From: Bog-473 sp963828505
Lineage (GTDB): Bacteria > Actinomycetota > Acidimicrobiia > Acidimicrobiales > RAAP-2
NCBI GenBank assembly: GCA_963828505.1
Contig: CAWHFM010000003.1
Location: forward strand, 62,001 to 126,000
Length of the DNA stretch: 64,000 bases
Direction of reading: 5' to 3'
In this document: in pieces, positions 53,944-63,389 of the stretch
Numbering within the stretch: position 1 is the stretch's first letter
Layout: every line of letters begins with the position of its first letter
Made by a program: the position numbers and the translations under genes
Notes under the pieces: generated by a model
Seen by the model: only the letters and a program-made list of their open reading frames with translations
Database searches by the model: none
What the model was told of the DNA's origin: nothing

Positions 53944-54929
53944 CAGTCCGCCGCGCCGGCGGAACCCGACGCCGATCCCTGGAGCGCCGACGCACCGCCT
54001 CCTTTGAGGCGCCACAACCCCGAGACGAGGCGATAGGCCCGGGACTCCTTGAGCCAGTACAGCTCGCGTACGGCAGAGGCGAACTCACGCCGGAGGAACA
54101 GCACGTCGTCCACCCAGGGCGGCGCCGGCGGAAGGGTGGGCGGCAGCCAGGCGTCGTGGCTGCCGCGGCGCTCGGACAGCACGCCGAGGACGTGGCGCAG
54201 CGGCGGCACGACGTCGTCGTACTCGTCGCGATCGGTTTCCTGGTGCCGCAGCTGCGGGTCGAGCCGCCCGGCGGCCGCGTCCCGCGTTCCCGCCTCGGCT
54301 CCGACGCCGAGCTGCTCGAGGAAGTCGCTCATCGACTCGGTGGCCTTCACCGGGTTGGCCAGCATCGCGTTGTACTCGACCACCAGCGTCGGCAGGCCGG
54401 CCAGACCGGCCGCGGCCGAGCGCAGGTAGCGGTCCCACATGGCCAGGCCGAGCATGACCGGGATGGCATCGCGGGCCTGGAGCGAGCGCGCCACCTCCAT
54501 GGGGTCGCGCAGCACGAGGACCGCGCCCAGGCGGGCCGGGATGGCCGTGCGCCACAGGGGCAGCGTGAGGCAGAGCCGGGGGTCCTTCAGCACCAGCGGG
54601 CGCCCGGCCGACGTCGACGTGAACCATTGCGCCGCCTCGCGCCGCGCGTCGTCGAAGCGCGGCCCGCTCTCCCAGCCGGTCTCGACGGGAGGAGGTGCGT
54701 AGGCGGTGGCGCCCCGAGCCGCGAGGACGTGTGCGTTGCACTGGTGCACCGACTCGCTCTCCCAGTGGCCGCGCTCGTTGGAGCTGTCCGCCGGGACCAG
54801 GTCGTCCTCCCGGGGACCGTCGAGGCCGAGCCCGACCAGCAACCCGGACGTCGCCGAGGTCCCGCTGCGGTGCATGCCGACCACGGCGACGCACGGCGCC
54901 CAACTCTCCCGCACGCCGGGCGCGCTCAC
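53940..54929 (-). CDS. Sulfotransferase family protein (GMHRSGTS type)
   Basis: 329 residues from the GTG at 54929. VAVVGMHRSGTSATSGLLVG, SSNERGHWESESVHQCNA, LVLKDPRLCLTLPLWRTAIP, VLVLRDPMEVARSLQARD, then LVVEYNAMLANP and a C-terminal basic segment. Close paralogue of the sulfotransferase at 27479 and of the N-terminal half of the adjacent fusion protein. The GTG start overlaps the stop of the GT14-like gene upstream (GTGA), so it is co-translated with it. Confidence 0.87.
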   Translation of the reverse strand: MSAPGVRESWAPCVAVVGMHRSGTSATSGLLVGLGLDGPREDDLVPADSSNERGHWESESVHQCNAHVLAARGATAYAPPPVETGWESGPRFDDARREAAQWFTSTSAGRPLVLKDPRLCLTLPLWRTAIPARLGAVLVLRDPMEVARSLQARDAIPVMLGLAMWDRYLRSAAAGLAGLPTLVVEYNAMLANPVKATESMSDFLEQLGVGAEAGTRDAAAGRLDPQLRHQETDRDEYDDVVPPLRHVLGVLSERRGSHDAWLPPTLPPAPPWVDDVLFLRREFASAVRELYWLKESRAYRLVSGLWRLKGGGASALQGSASGSAGAADW

Positions 54930-55963
54930 GAAGGCGGTCCCGCTCGCTCGCCCGCCGCCTCGGGGACGAGAGCGCGACGGCGGTCGACCTCCTGGTCTAT
55001 GTCCCGGATGATGCCGGGCCGCTCGACCGGGTCGACCTTCCGGGCGAAGGCTGCGCCCGAAGCCCAGACCGCCGGCATGTCCTCGTCGTCGAGGACCATC
55101 CACCGCGCCACGCTTCCCTGCGGCGGTTTCACCATCTCCGGGACGTAGGTCACGACCGCGTTGCGGACGTCGAGTCCGGGTTCGTGGTAGAGCACGGTCT
55201 GGAGGTACGTCTCGTCGGCGATGTGACCATGGCTGAACCACGCCGTCACCGCGGGGTCCGTCCCGAGAACGGTCTCGGCGGCGCGCCGGTTGAAGGCGAT
55301 CCACTGCGTCCCCTTGTAGAAGGTCCACCCGGTCAGTGGGCCACGCCGGCGCGGTGTCCCGAAGAACCACGTCTTGCGCCGGTGCGAGTACTCCATCGCC
55401 ACCAGGGGCTGAACCCAGCGCGAGAGCTTCCACAGCCCACCGATCCCCTGGTGGGCGACGTCGTTCCGGGGCTGGTCCATCGCCGCCCACCGGTGGATGC
55501 AGCGGGCGAGGAACATCTTGGCGTCCTCGTCGGCCCGCCCGTGGGGTGGCCCGAACCGGAGACGCGGCGCCAACGCGTCCGCCTGCACCAGCGCGTCCGC
55601 GCCCGAGGCTGCGGTCGCCCGCTCCCACTGCCCGAGGTCGGTGATCGGGCGGTGCTCGCCCGAGATGATGACGAACCAGTCCGCGTCCACCAGCCGGATC
55701 GCGTCTCGCATCATCTGCAGCGTCCGCTCGACGATCGACCAGTCACCCCAGAGGATCCGTCTGCGTTCGGAGAAGTGGACGCGCTCGGGACCGCGGCCGC
55801 CGTAGGGGAGGGATGCGGAGGCGTCGGCATCGTGGTGGATCACCACGTGGCCGCGCGGGCTGAGCGTGAGCACCCGCTCCACCAGGTCCTCGACATGCGC
55901 CGCGTCCCGGTGCGTCATGAGCAGGTAGGCGAACCGGGCCTCGCCGTCGGGTGCGGTGGTCAT
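54926..55963 (-). CDS. GT14-like (core-2/I-branching type) glycosyltransferase 1
   Basis: 345 residues. RFAYLLMTHRDAAHVEDLVE, HVVIHHDADASA, FSERRRILWGDWSIVERTLQ, ADWFVIISGEHRPITDL (the xxLSGxDxP-type motif), WTFYKGTQWIAFNRRAAETV, HIADETYLQTVL. This follows the order of the Branch/core-2 GlcNAc-transferase family, which adds GlcNAc or xylose to a growing glycan. Homologous throughout to 56198-57220. Likely cytosolic, acting on the lipid-linked repeat. Confidence 0.85.
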   Translation of the reverse strand: MTTAPDGEARFAYLLMTHRDAAHVEDLVERVLTLSPRGHVVIHHDADASASLPYGGRGPERVHFSERRRILWGDWSIVERTLQMMRDAIRLVDADWFVIISGEHRPITDLGQWERATAASGADALVQADALAPRLRFGPPHGRADEDAKMFLARCIHRWAAMDQPRNDVAHQGIGGLWKLSRWVQPLVAMEYSHRRKTWFFGTPRRRGPLTGWTFYKGTQWIAFNRRAAETVLGTDPAVTAWFSHGHIADETYLQTVLYHEPGLDVRNAVVTYVPEMVKPPQGSVARWMVLDDEDMPAVWASGAAFARKVDPVERPGIIRDIDQEVDRRRALVPEAAGERAGPPS

Positions 55964-56197
55964 GCCGGGTCCTCATGGGTGAGGATCGGGGTGCCGACCT
56001 CGGGGCGCGGCGCCGGCTCCTGGCGCGCCCCCCTGGACATGGCAGCCTCCACTGACGACCCCTTCATCGATGATCCGTACCGCGACGAACGTGACGACTC
56101 TCGTGACCGCGATCCCGGGCGGGGGACGGCGGCCAGTCGGCCCATTTGCCTCGGAGTGTAGACCAGCCGGAAAACGGCCTTCTGGCGCCGCCCGGGA
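55964..56197. other. Spacer between the two GT14-like genes
   Basis: 234 bases; nothing recognisable. Unlike the other junctions in this leftward run it is long, so the downstream group may have its own promoter. Confidence 0.35.
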
Positions 56198-57212
56198 TCA
56201 GTCCGAGGGCGGCGCCGTCCCCGGCCGCGTGGGGGAGCGCTGCCCGTCGACGGCTCCGTCGATGGCCCCGACTACCTCGGGACGCCCGCTGCGGTCGACC
56301 TTGCGGAAGAAGGCCGCGCCCGACGCCCACGCGGCCGGCAGGTCGCCGGGTGAGAGCAGCATCCAGCCGGGCTTCGGGCGCTCGGGCTCGTCGAGCACGA
56401 AGGTCGTGACCCGGTCGGCGACCGTGAGTCCGGGGGTCATGCGGAGCAGCGTCTGGACGTAGGTCTCGTCGGGGATCCAGCTCCGCTCGAACCATGCTCT
56501 GACGCCGGGATCGGGGTGCAGCACCGCGTCAGCGGCGCGGCGGTCGAGCGCCAGCCACTGCGAGCCGCGCCAGAACCGCCGCCCCTGCATCCCTCCGGCC
56601 CGGCGGCGCAGTCCGACCAGCCAGGCGTTGGGCCGGAAGGCGTACTCAATCGCCAGCACGGGATGCAACCCGCGGCCGAGCTTCATCACGCCTCCGATCG
56701 CCCGGTGCGCCACGTCCGAGCGCGGGCGGGGGACCATGCGCCACCGGTGTCGGGCGCGGGCCAGATACCGGTTGGCCTCGAAGTCGCGCCAGCCGAAGCG
56801 CAGGCGGCCCGGGAGCTCGTCGGCGCGCACGAGCGCGTCCGCCCCGGACGCTGCGACTTCTCGCTCCCAGCGCGCCAGGTCCACGGACGGCCTGTGCTCG
56901 CCCGAGAGGAGCACGGACCAGTCGGCGTCGAGCTCATCCACGGCGTAGCGCAGCAGGCGCTCCGTGGCCTGGATCATCGACCATTCGCCCCAGCGCACAG
57001 GCGCGCGCTCGACCAGGTGGAAAGGCTCCGGCGGGTTGCCCCCCCACGGCAGGCCGGCCGCCTCGACGTCGTGGTGCACGACCACGTGGGCAGCCGGGCT
57101 CAACGTGACGATCCGCTCCGCCAGCTCCTCGACGTCGCGCACGTCTTTGTGCGTCATGATCAGGTAGGCGAAGCGGGGCGCGGCGCCGGAGCCCTCGCCC
57201 TCACTCTCGCTC

Positions 57213-57220
<8 letters not shown>
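56198..57220 (-). CDS. GT14-like (core-2/I-branching type) glycosyltransferase 2
   Basis: 340 residues, paralogue of 54926. RFAYLIMTHKDVRDVEELAE, HVVVHHDVEA, VRWGEWSMIQATERLLRYAV, ADWSVLLSGEHRPSVDLARW, FWRGSQWLALDRRAADAVLH, WIPDETYVQTLLR. C-terminus Pro/Thr/Ser-rich. The start overlaps the end of the aminotransferase gene by 8 bases. Adjacent duplicates suggest two successive or alternative branching steps. Confidence 0.85.
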
Positions 57221-58349
<1,129 letters not shown>

Positions 58350-58368
58350 GGTTGGGCCTGCGGTCGGG

Positions 58369-59352
58369 TCAAGGCGGGGCGCTCTCAGACGACCCGGTCG
58401 GGCTTGGTGGGAGGAATCCTGCCTCAAGCGCGAGCACCCCGAGTGCCACCACCGCTGCTGCCACCACCACGGCGGCCCACGGCGGGGGGAGATGGGCGGC
58501 ACTGACGGCGACCCCGAGCAGGGCGAGCCCGACCAGCCCGTAGGCCATGGCGACCCGGGCGGCGTCCCAGCCGCGGCGCACGAGTTGGTCGTAGGGATGG
58601 TCGCGGTCGCCGTGGAGGAGCGAGGTCCGGGTGCGGGCCCGCCGCAGCACCGCCAGCGCCAGTTCTGCCGCCGGCAACACGACGAGGGCGAGTGCCCCGA
58701 TCCCGGTGGCCAGCGGCTGGTGCGGAGCCCACGCCTCGGCCAGGAGCGCGGCCACCGCCGTCCCGATCAGGTAGGCCCCGCCGTCGCCGAGATAGACCCG
58801 CGCCGGCGGGCGGTTGAACACCACGAACGCGGCGGTGGCGGCGGCCAGCGCCAGCGCGAAGGCTCGGCCGTCCCCGCCCAGCAGGATGGCGAAGCCGACC
58901 GAGGCGACCACCGTGACCGTCCCACAGAGCGCGTCGAGCCCGTCGACCAGGTTGAAGCCGTTCATGAGGACGACCGCGGCCAGCACGACCAGCACGTCGC
59001 CGCCGACGCCGCCGAAGCGGGTGGGGACCACCCAGGCCAGGACCGCACCGGTGCCCAGCTCGGCCACGAGCCGCACCACCGGCGGGAGCGGACGCAGGTC
59101 GTCGGCGGTGCCCAGCACGAGCGCCATGGCCAGGGGCACGAGGAGCCACGGGCGGAAGACCGCGGCGCCGACGGCGGCGCCCGCGGCGACCCCGACACCC
59201 CCGAGGTAGGGCGTGGGCCGCACGTGCGGTTTGAGCGGTCCCGGATGGTCTACCAGCCCGACGCGGCGGGCGACGCCGGCGGCGGCCGGCGTCAGCGCCA
59301 GGGACGCGACGAAGGCCCCGGCCGCCACCGCGGCGTCCACGCCGATGCTCAC
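58369..59352 (-). CDS. Polyprenyl-phosphate HexNAc-1-phosphate transferase (WecA/MraY-like)
   Basis: 327 residues with about ten hydrophobic helices. Attaches a sugar-1-phosphate from UDP-sugar to the lipid carrier, starting glycan synthesis. LVDHPGPLKPHVRPTPYLGG, VLGTADDLRPLPPVVRL (Asp pair), VLMNGFNLVDGLDALCG, VYLGDGGAYLIGTAVAALLA (catalytic Asp), and HGDRDHPYDQLVRRGW as the His-rich loop equivalent. The divergent His motif separates it from MraY. The ATG overlaps the GNAT stop (ATGA). Confidence 0.88.
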   Translation of the reverse strand: MSIGVDAAVAAGAFVASLALTPAAAGVARRVGLVDHPGPLKPHVRPTPYLGGVGVAAGAAVGAAVFRPWLLVPLAMALVLGTADDLRPLPPVVRLVAELGTGAVLAWVVPTRFGGVGGDVLVVLAAVVLMNGFNLVDGLDALCGTVTVVASVGFAILLGGDGRAFALALAAATAAFVVFNRPPARVYLGDGGAYLIGTAVAALLAEAWAPHQPLATGIGALALVVLPAAELALAVLRRARTRTSLLHGDRDHPYDQLVRRGWDAARVAMAYGLVGLALLGVAVSAAHLPPPWAAVVVAAAVVALGVLALEAGFLPPSPTGSSESAPP

Positions 59353-60014
59353 CGACCTCCGCCCGGGACGAGATGGGCGCGCATGAGGAGGGAAGTGGTG
59401 CCTTCGTGCACCTCGAGGGTCTCCGCCGCCTCGAAGCCGCCCCGGCGGTAGAGCGCGACGGCGGCGTCGTTGTCCGCCCCCACCACCACCCGCGCCGAGG
59501 TGCAGCCGCGCCGGGCCGCCTCGGCCAGGAACCCATCCACGAGGGCAGCTCCCGCCCCCTGCCGACGGCTGTCGGCGGCCACGGCGAGCGAGAGGAGCTC
59601 GGCCTCGGGAACCGGCACGGTCTCCGAGCCGGGTGCCGGCCGGGAGCCGTAGCGCAGCGTCTCGATGACCCGCGGCAGCGAACGCACCAGCCGGGGAGCC
59701 GATGTCACGGAGGCCACGAGCCCGTCGTGCAACATGAACTCGCGGTAGAGCCTCCGCACCGAGACGGCGCCGGCCACGAACCCGCTGACCTGCACCGGGT
59801 CATGCTCGGGGGCGGGCGGGGTCTCGGCGACGAGGAGGAAGCCGTGTGGCGACTCGACGATGCGGGCATAGAGATGGCGGAGGAAGCGCGCACCGAGCGT
59901 GGCCAGGAAACCCTCATGGATGGCAGCGATATGCAAAGCGGCAACGACGTCGACGTCGGAGCGGGTGGCCTCCTTCACGTTGCAGCGAGCCGGCGGCACG
60001 TCGTCACCCTCCAT
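59349..60014 (-). CDS. GNAT-family N-acetyltransferase
   Basis: 221 residues from the ATG at 60014. KEATRSDVDVVAALHIAAIH, then the acetyl-CoA motif LLSLAVAADSRRQGAGAALV (R-x-x-G-x-G/A) and VVVGADNDAAVALYRRGGFE. First gene of the leftward run, translationally coupled to the WecA-like gene. By position it could acetylate the amino sugar made by the DegT enzyme; PglD-type enzymes usually have a left-handed beta-helix, so this would be a non-homologous replacement (inference). Confidence 0.85.
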   Translation of the reverse strand: MEGDDVPPARCNVKEATRSDVDVVAALHIAAIHEGFLATLGARFLRHLYARIVESPHGFLLVAETPPAPEHDPVQVSGFVAGAVSVRRLYREFMLHDGLVASVTSAPRLVRSLPRVIETLRYGSRPAPGSETVPVPEAELLSLAVAADSRRQGAGAALVDGFLAEAARRGCTSARVVVGADNDAAVALYRRGGFEAAETLEVHEGTTSLLMRAHLVPGGGR

Positions 60015-60070
60015 CTTCGTCCCTCGGTCCCGACGTCCGCGGCGAACCGGCTCACGATAGCGTCCCCCGC

Positions 60071-61504
60071 GTGAAGCCCGTCCGTGCCCGGTCGTGGCTC
60101 GTGATGGCTGGGACACTCGCCCTTTTGACGATGATCGCGGCGGCCTGCTCGTCGTCGCCGAGCGGGCAGTCGGCCGGCAGTCTGCCATCTCCGCCCACGA
60201 CCACGACCACCACCACGACGTCGCCGCCGGCGACCACGGGAACGAGCGGTCTGAGCGGCGGAGCGCCTGCTGTGGCCGCACCGGCGGGGCCGTCGACCAC
60301 GCCACCCGCGTCCATCGCCGCCGATTGCTCCACGGACGTGACCCGCGCCCTGCACAAGTGGTTCAAGTCCCTGCGCGCCGGCTCGACCGTGGCGTTCTCG
60401 CACGACGGGTGCTACACCGTGAACGGAATCCTTCGCATCAACAAGACCACCAGGTTGACCATCGAGGGCAACGGGGCCACCCTCAAGCAGAACGTCGCGG
60501 GCACGAACGGCGGCACGAACCAGACGCGGTGTAACCACCACCCGACGCTCTTCCTGACCGAGAACACCGACCTGAGCGTGCAGCACCTCAACATCGAGGG
60601 ACCCTTCGACGGCCACAACGGGGGGGTGCACTGCGAGGCCCGCGACGGGGTGGAGCTCCAGGGCGACTCGACGGTCACCCTGAACTACGTGAGCGTCTCG
60701 AACATCCAAGGTGACGGGCTCGCGTTGGACCCGAACTACGTCGCCAAGAAAACCAGCCCGCTGCGCAACAACTTGAACACGAACGTGACCGTGGCCAATT
60801 CCTCGTGGGACAACATGGGTTACATGTGCGTCTCGATGGAGGCCGTCGACCACGCCACGATCGAGACGGACACATTCGCGAACTGCCACGAGGACGCGGT
60901 CGACTTCGAGTACGACACCTATTCGACAGCCGACCGCCACGGGCAACCCGCTTTCGCCGCCCAGGACAATGTGACCTTCACTCACGACAACTTCGACGGC
61001 TGGGCTTTCGACTGGTTCACCTCTCAGCAAGGCCAGCGCCCAGGGGTGCAGGAGCAGAACATCGTCTTCGAGGACAACACGTTGTCGAACGGGAATGCCC
61101 TGGTCCAGGTGCGCGGGACCGACCCGGCCAAGACCACCCCCTTCCATGAGAACACCGGCCTCAGCTTCATCGACAACAAGGCGACGGCTCCGGGACACTC
61201 CACGAGCGGGGGGGCACCGACCCGGCCCTTCGTCGGCTCGACCATGACGATCAAGAACGTCACGAACGTCAAGATCACCGGCAACACCTTCCCGGTCTAC
61301 GACGGCACCACTCACTTCCTCCCGAACCACCCCTTCCTGGCTGCGCTCGAAGCCAACCGGGTAATGGGCCTGTCCCTCACGAGCAACGATTTCAGCGGCG
61401 CTCTCGGCATCTTCCGGCCCACCTCGAAACACAACACCAACGTGACCGAGTGCGGGAACCGCTACGGCGCGAACGGCGAGATGAGTGACGGGTCCTGCAA
61501 GTGA
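60071..61504 (+). CDS. Secreted lipoprotein with right-handed beta-helix domain
   Basis: 477 residues from the GTG at 60071. Signal peptide with lipobox (LLTMIAAAC, Cys at about 26), a Thr/Pro/Ser-rich linker, then a parallel beta-helix: GCYTVNGILRINKTTRLTIE, NGATLKQNVAGTNGG, DGVELQGDSTVTLNYVSVSN, NVTVANSSWDNMGYMCVSME, NVKITGNTF, LSLTSNDFSG. Pectate-lyase/polysaccharide-binding proteins share this fold. It is divergent from the glycan run, so it may bind, modify or depolymerise the surface polymer; catalytic residues cannot be assigned. Confidence 0.85.
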   Translation: MKPVRARSWLVMAGTLALLTMIAAACSSSPSGQSAGSLPSPPTTTTTTTTSPPATTGTSGLSGGAPAVAAPAGPSTTPPASIAADCSTDVTRALHKWFKSLRAGSTVAFSHDGCYTVNGILRINKTTRLTIEGNGATLKQNVAGTNGGTNQTRCNHHPTLFLTENTDLSVQHLNIEGPFDGHNGGVHCEARDGVELQGDSTVTLNYVSVSNIQGDGLALDPNYVAKKTSPLRNNLNTNVTVANSSWDNMGYMCVSMEAVDHATIETDTFANCHEDAVDFEYDTYSTADRHGQPAFAAQDNVTFTHDNFDGWAFDWFTSQQGQRPGVQEQNIVFEDNTLSNGNALVQVRGTDPAKTTPFHENTGLSFIDNKATAPGHSTSGGAPTRPFVGSTMTIKNVTNVKITGNTFPVYDGTTHFLPNHPFLAALEANRVMGLSLTSNDFSGALGIFRPTSKHNTNVTECGNRYGANGEMSDGSCK

Positions 61505-62067
61505 GAACCGAGCCGGATCACCTGGGACGGAAGGGTCAGATTCGCCATCTGCGACGCCGGTGATCCCGCTCTCACCTGCGACTTCACGGTCGAGAACGGC
61601 ACCATAGCCACGCCAGCGCTCCACGTCGGCTGCTGCAGGTCACCGCGCCAGGGATGACCAGACCGGTCGAGCCTGGACCCTCCGCTGTTCGCCCCGTCCA
61701 GCTGTCTCCCGGCTGGCCGACTCCCGGCGGGCTGCATGTGCCGAGGCGAAACAGGTCGACGATCCCGTCAGGGGATCGACCCGGGAGGGTGTGGATCACC
61801 CACATCTGCGGTTCGAAATCCAGGGCAGACAATGGACTCCCGTCGCATGCTCTGCTAACAATGGGTGAAGCCCGAGCAAAATCTCGGTGAAATGACAAGA
61901 ATCCGGCTTGTGACACTTTCGGTGTGGCATTCCGGCGATCCATAGTTAAGGCGCTGGCGGACGGCTTTTACTTTCGGGCCCCTGCGAGCAGGCGAATCAG
62001 GCGAGCGACCACCAGAGTGTCCTAAGCGGGCGTAAATGGTAGGCGAGAGAGAGAGCACGGAGGGACT
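61505..62067. other. Intergenic region before the Ig-repeat genes (563 bp)
   Basis: Lower G+C than its surroundings in the second half. Contains a small hairpin (ACACTTTCGGTGT near 61913) and a GA-rich run directly before the next start. No gene or known riboswitch class was recognised. Confidence 0.4.
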
Positions 62068-63222
62068 ATGGCGACACAAAGGAACAGGAAGGGCTGGGGC
62101 CTGTCACGGGCTGCCGGCATCGGGGCGGCTCTGGCGTTGGTTGCCACTGGGCTGATTGCGGCGCCGGCCTTTGCCGGCCCCAACAAGAGTCCGGCCACGG
62201 TCACGCTGTCGAGCTCGGTGCCCAGCGGGCTCGTGACGGGGCAGGCCGTTGCCTTCACGGCGACGGTGACCGCCTCACCGGGACCGGCGACCGGAACCAT
62301 CACCTTCTCGGTGGTCGGCTCCGACGGCAGCGTCGCCAACTGCGACGGCGGCAACCTGCAGCCCGTCGCCACTTCAGGCGGTGTGACGACGGCGACGTGT
62401 TCGTTCGCCAACGGACTGCTGGGCAAGCCGCTGTACTACACGGTCTCGGCCACGCTGAAGGACCACAATTACACGGCACCGACGGCCACGTTGACGCAGC
62501 AGATCGACAAGTCACTGACGAACACCACGATCTCGGGCCTGCCCGGGTCGGTGGTCGCCAGCGAGGCGTTCAGCTTCACCGCGACTGTCCAGGACGTCTC
62601 CCCCGGCACGGGGTCGCCGACCGGGTCGATGGAGTTTGCAGTCTGCCCGTACTACCAGCCGACCTGCTCCGGGGGTCCTGGTGGCGTCTTCACCATGCCG
62701 ACGCCGACGAAGAATGACGAGGCGCTCAACGAGAACAAGATCACGTTCAACCTTCCGAGCGGTGTGCTGAAGCCGGGCTTCTACGATGTCTCGGCGGACT
62801 ACGTGGGTGACTCGAACTACTGGTCGAGCCAGAGCAGCTTCAGCTACATGGTCGTGGACTCGGTGCCGACCACGCTCAGCTTGGTGGCCAGCGACAACCC
62901 GACCTACAACGCCGGACGTGAGATCCTCCGGGCCGTCATCAAGGCCTCGCCGCTGGCGACCGAGTCGCTCGGTGGGCCAGGGGGCACCGTCACCTTCACC
63001 ATCACCGGCGCTTCGGGTGACACGCTCGTCTGCCAGGAGACCGGTACCGACGTCATCCCGATCGGCATCAAGCCGGCCGACCAGGGCGTCGCCAGGTGCA
63101 CCATCTCCGGGGACGTGTACACGGCCGACTCGCCGTACACCATCAAGGCGGTGTACTCGGGCAACTCGGTCTACAACGGTTCGAGCGGGAGCGGAGGCGT
63201 CACGGTCATCAACCAACCATGA
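62068..63222 (+). CDS. Secreted Ig-like repeat protein
   Basis: 384 residues. Signal peptide ending APAFA-G (about residue 36), then three bacterial Ig-like units with the Big_3/Big_5 style: ATVTLSSSVPSGLVTGQAVA...FTATVTASPGPATGTITF; TNTTISGLPGSVVASEAFSF...GSMEF; TTLSLVASDNPTYNAGREIL...GGTVTFTI, each ending in a YTVSATLKDHNY/YDVSADYVGDSNY/YTIKAVYSGNSVY strand. No cell-wall anchor or catalytic domain. GGAGGG lies 3 bases before the ATG. Structural or adhesion role inferred. Followed by a strong hairpin and a tandem paralogue. Confidence 0.85.
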   Translation: MATQRNRKGWGLSRAAGIGAALALVATGLIAAPAFAGPNKSPATVTLSSSVPSGLVTGQAVAFTATVTASPGPATGTITFSVVGSDGSVANCDGGNLQPVATSGGVTTATCSFANGLLGKPLYYTVSATLKDHNYTAPTATLTQQIDKSLTNTTISGLPGSVVASEAFSFTATVQDVSPGTGSPTGSMEFAVCPYYQPTCSGGPGGVFTMPTPTKNDEALNENKITFNLPSGVLKPGFYDVSADYVGDSNYWSSQSSFSYMVVDSVPTTLSLVASDNPTYNAGREILRAVIKASPLATESLGGPGGTVTFTITGASGDTLVCQETGTDVIPIGIKPADQGVARCTISGDVYTADSPYTIKAVYSGNSVYNGSSGSGGVTVINQP

Positions 63223-63251
63223 CCCGACATGACCGAACCTGATTGATTCGG

Positions 63252-63292
63252 CTGGGGGTGAACGTAGGGCGAAAGCCTGCGTTCACCCCCAG
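63252..63292 (+). terminator. Long perfect hairpin after the Ig-repeat gene
   Basis: CTGGGGGTGAACG (63252-63264) pairs perfectly with CGTTCACCCCCAG (63280-63292). The inner GGC-GAAA-GCC closes with a GNRA tetraloop. No clear T-run follows (GGTTTCACC), so it may act as a terminator or as an mRNA 3' stabiliser between the two paralogous genes. Confidence 0.65.
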
Positions 63293-63389
63293 GGTTTCAC
63301 CACACGGGAGCCGGAATCAGGCGGACGAGACAAGACGGGGGAATCAGTAGCTGATGCGTGAATGAGGGAAGCGAGCACTGGAGAGAGAC

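Noticed and set aside
59975..61624. 549-codon minus-strand frame opposite the beta-helix lipoprotein
   Set aside because: The + strand has signal peptide, lipobox and beta-helix repeats; the minus frame has none.
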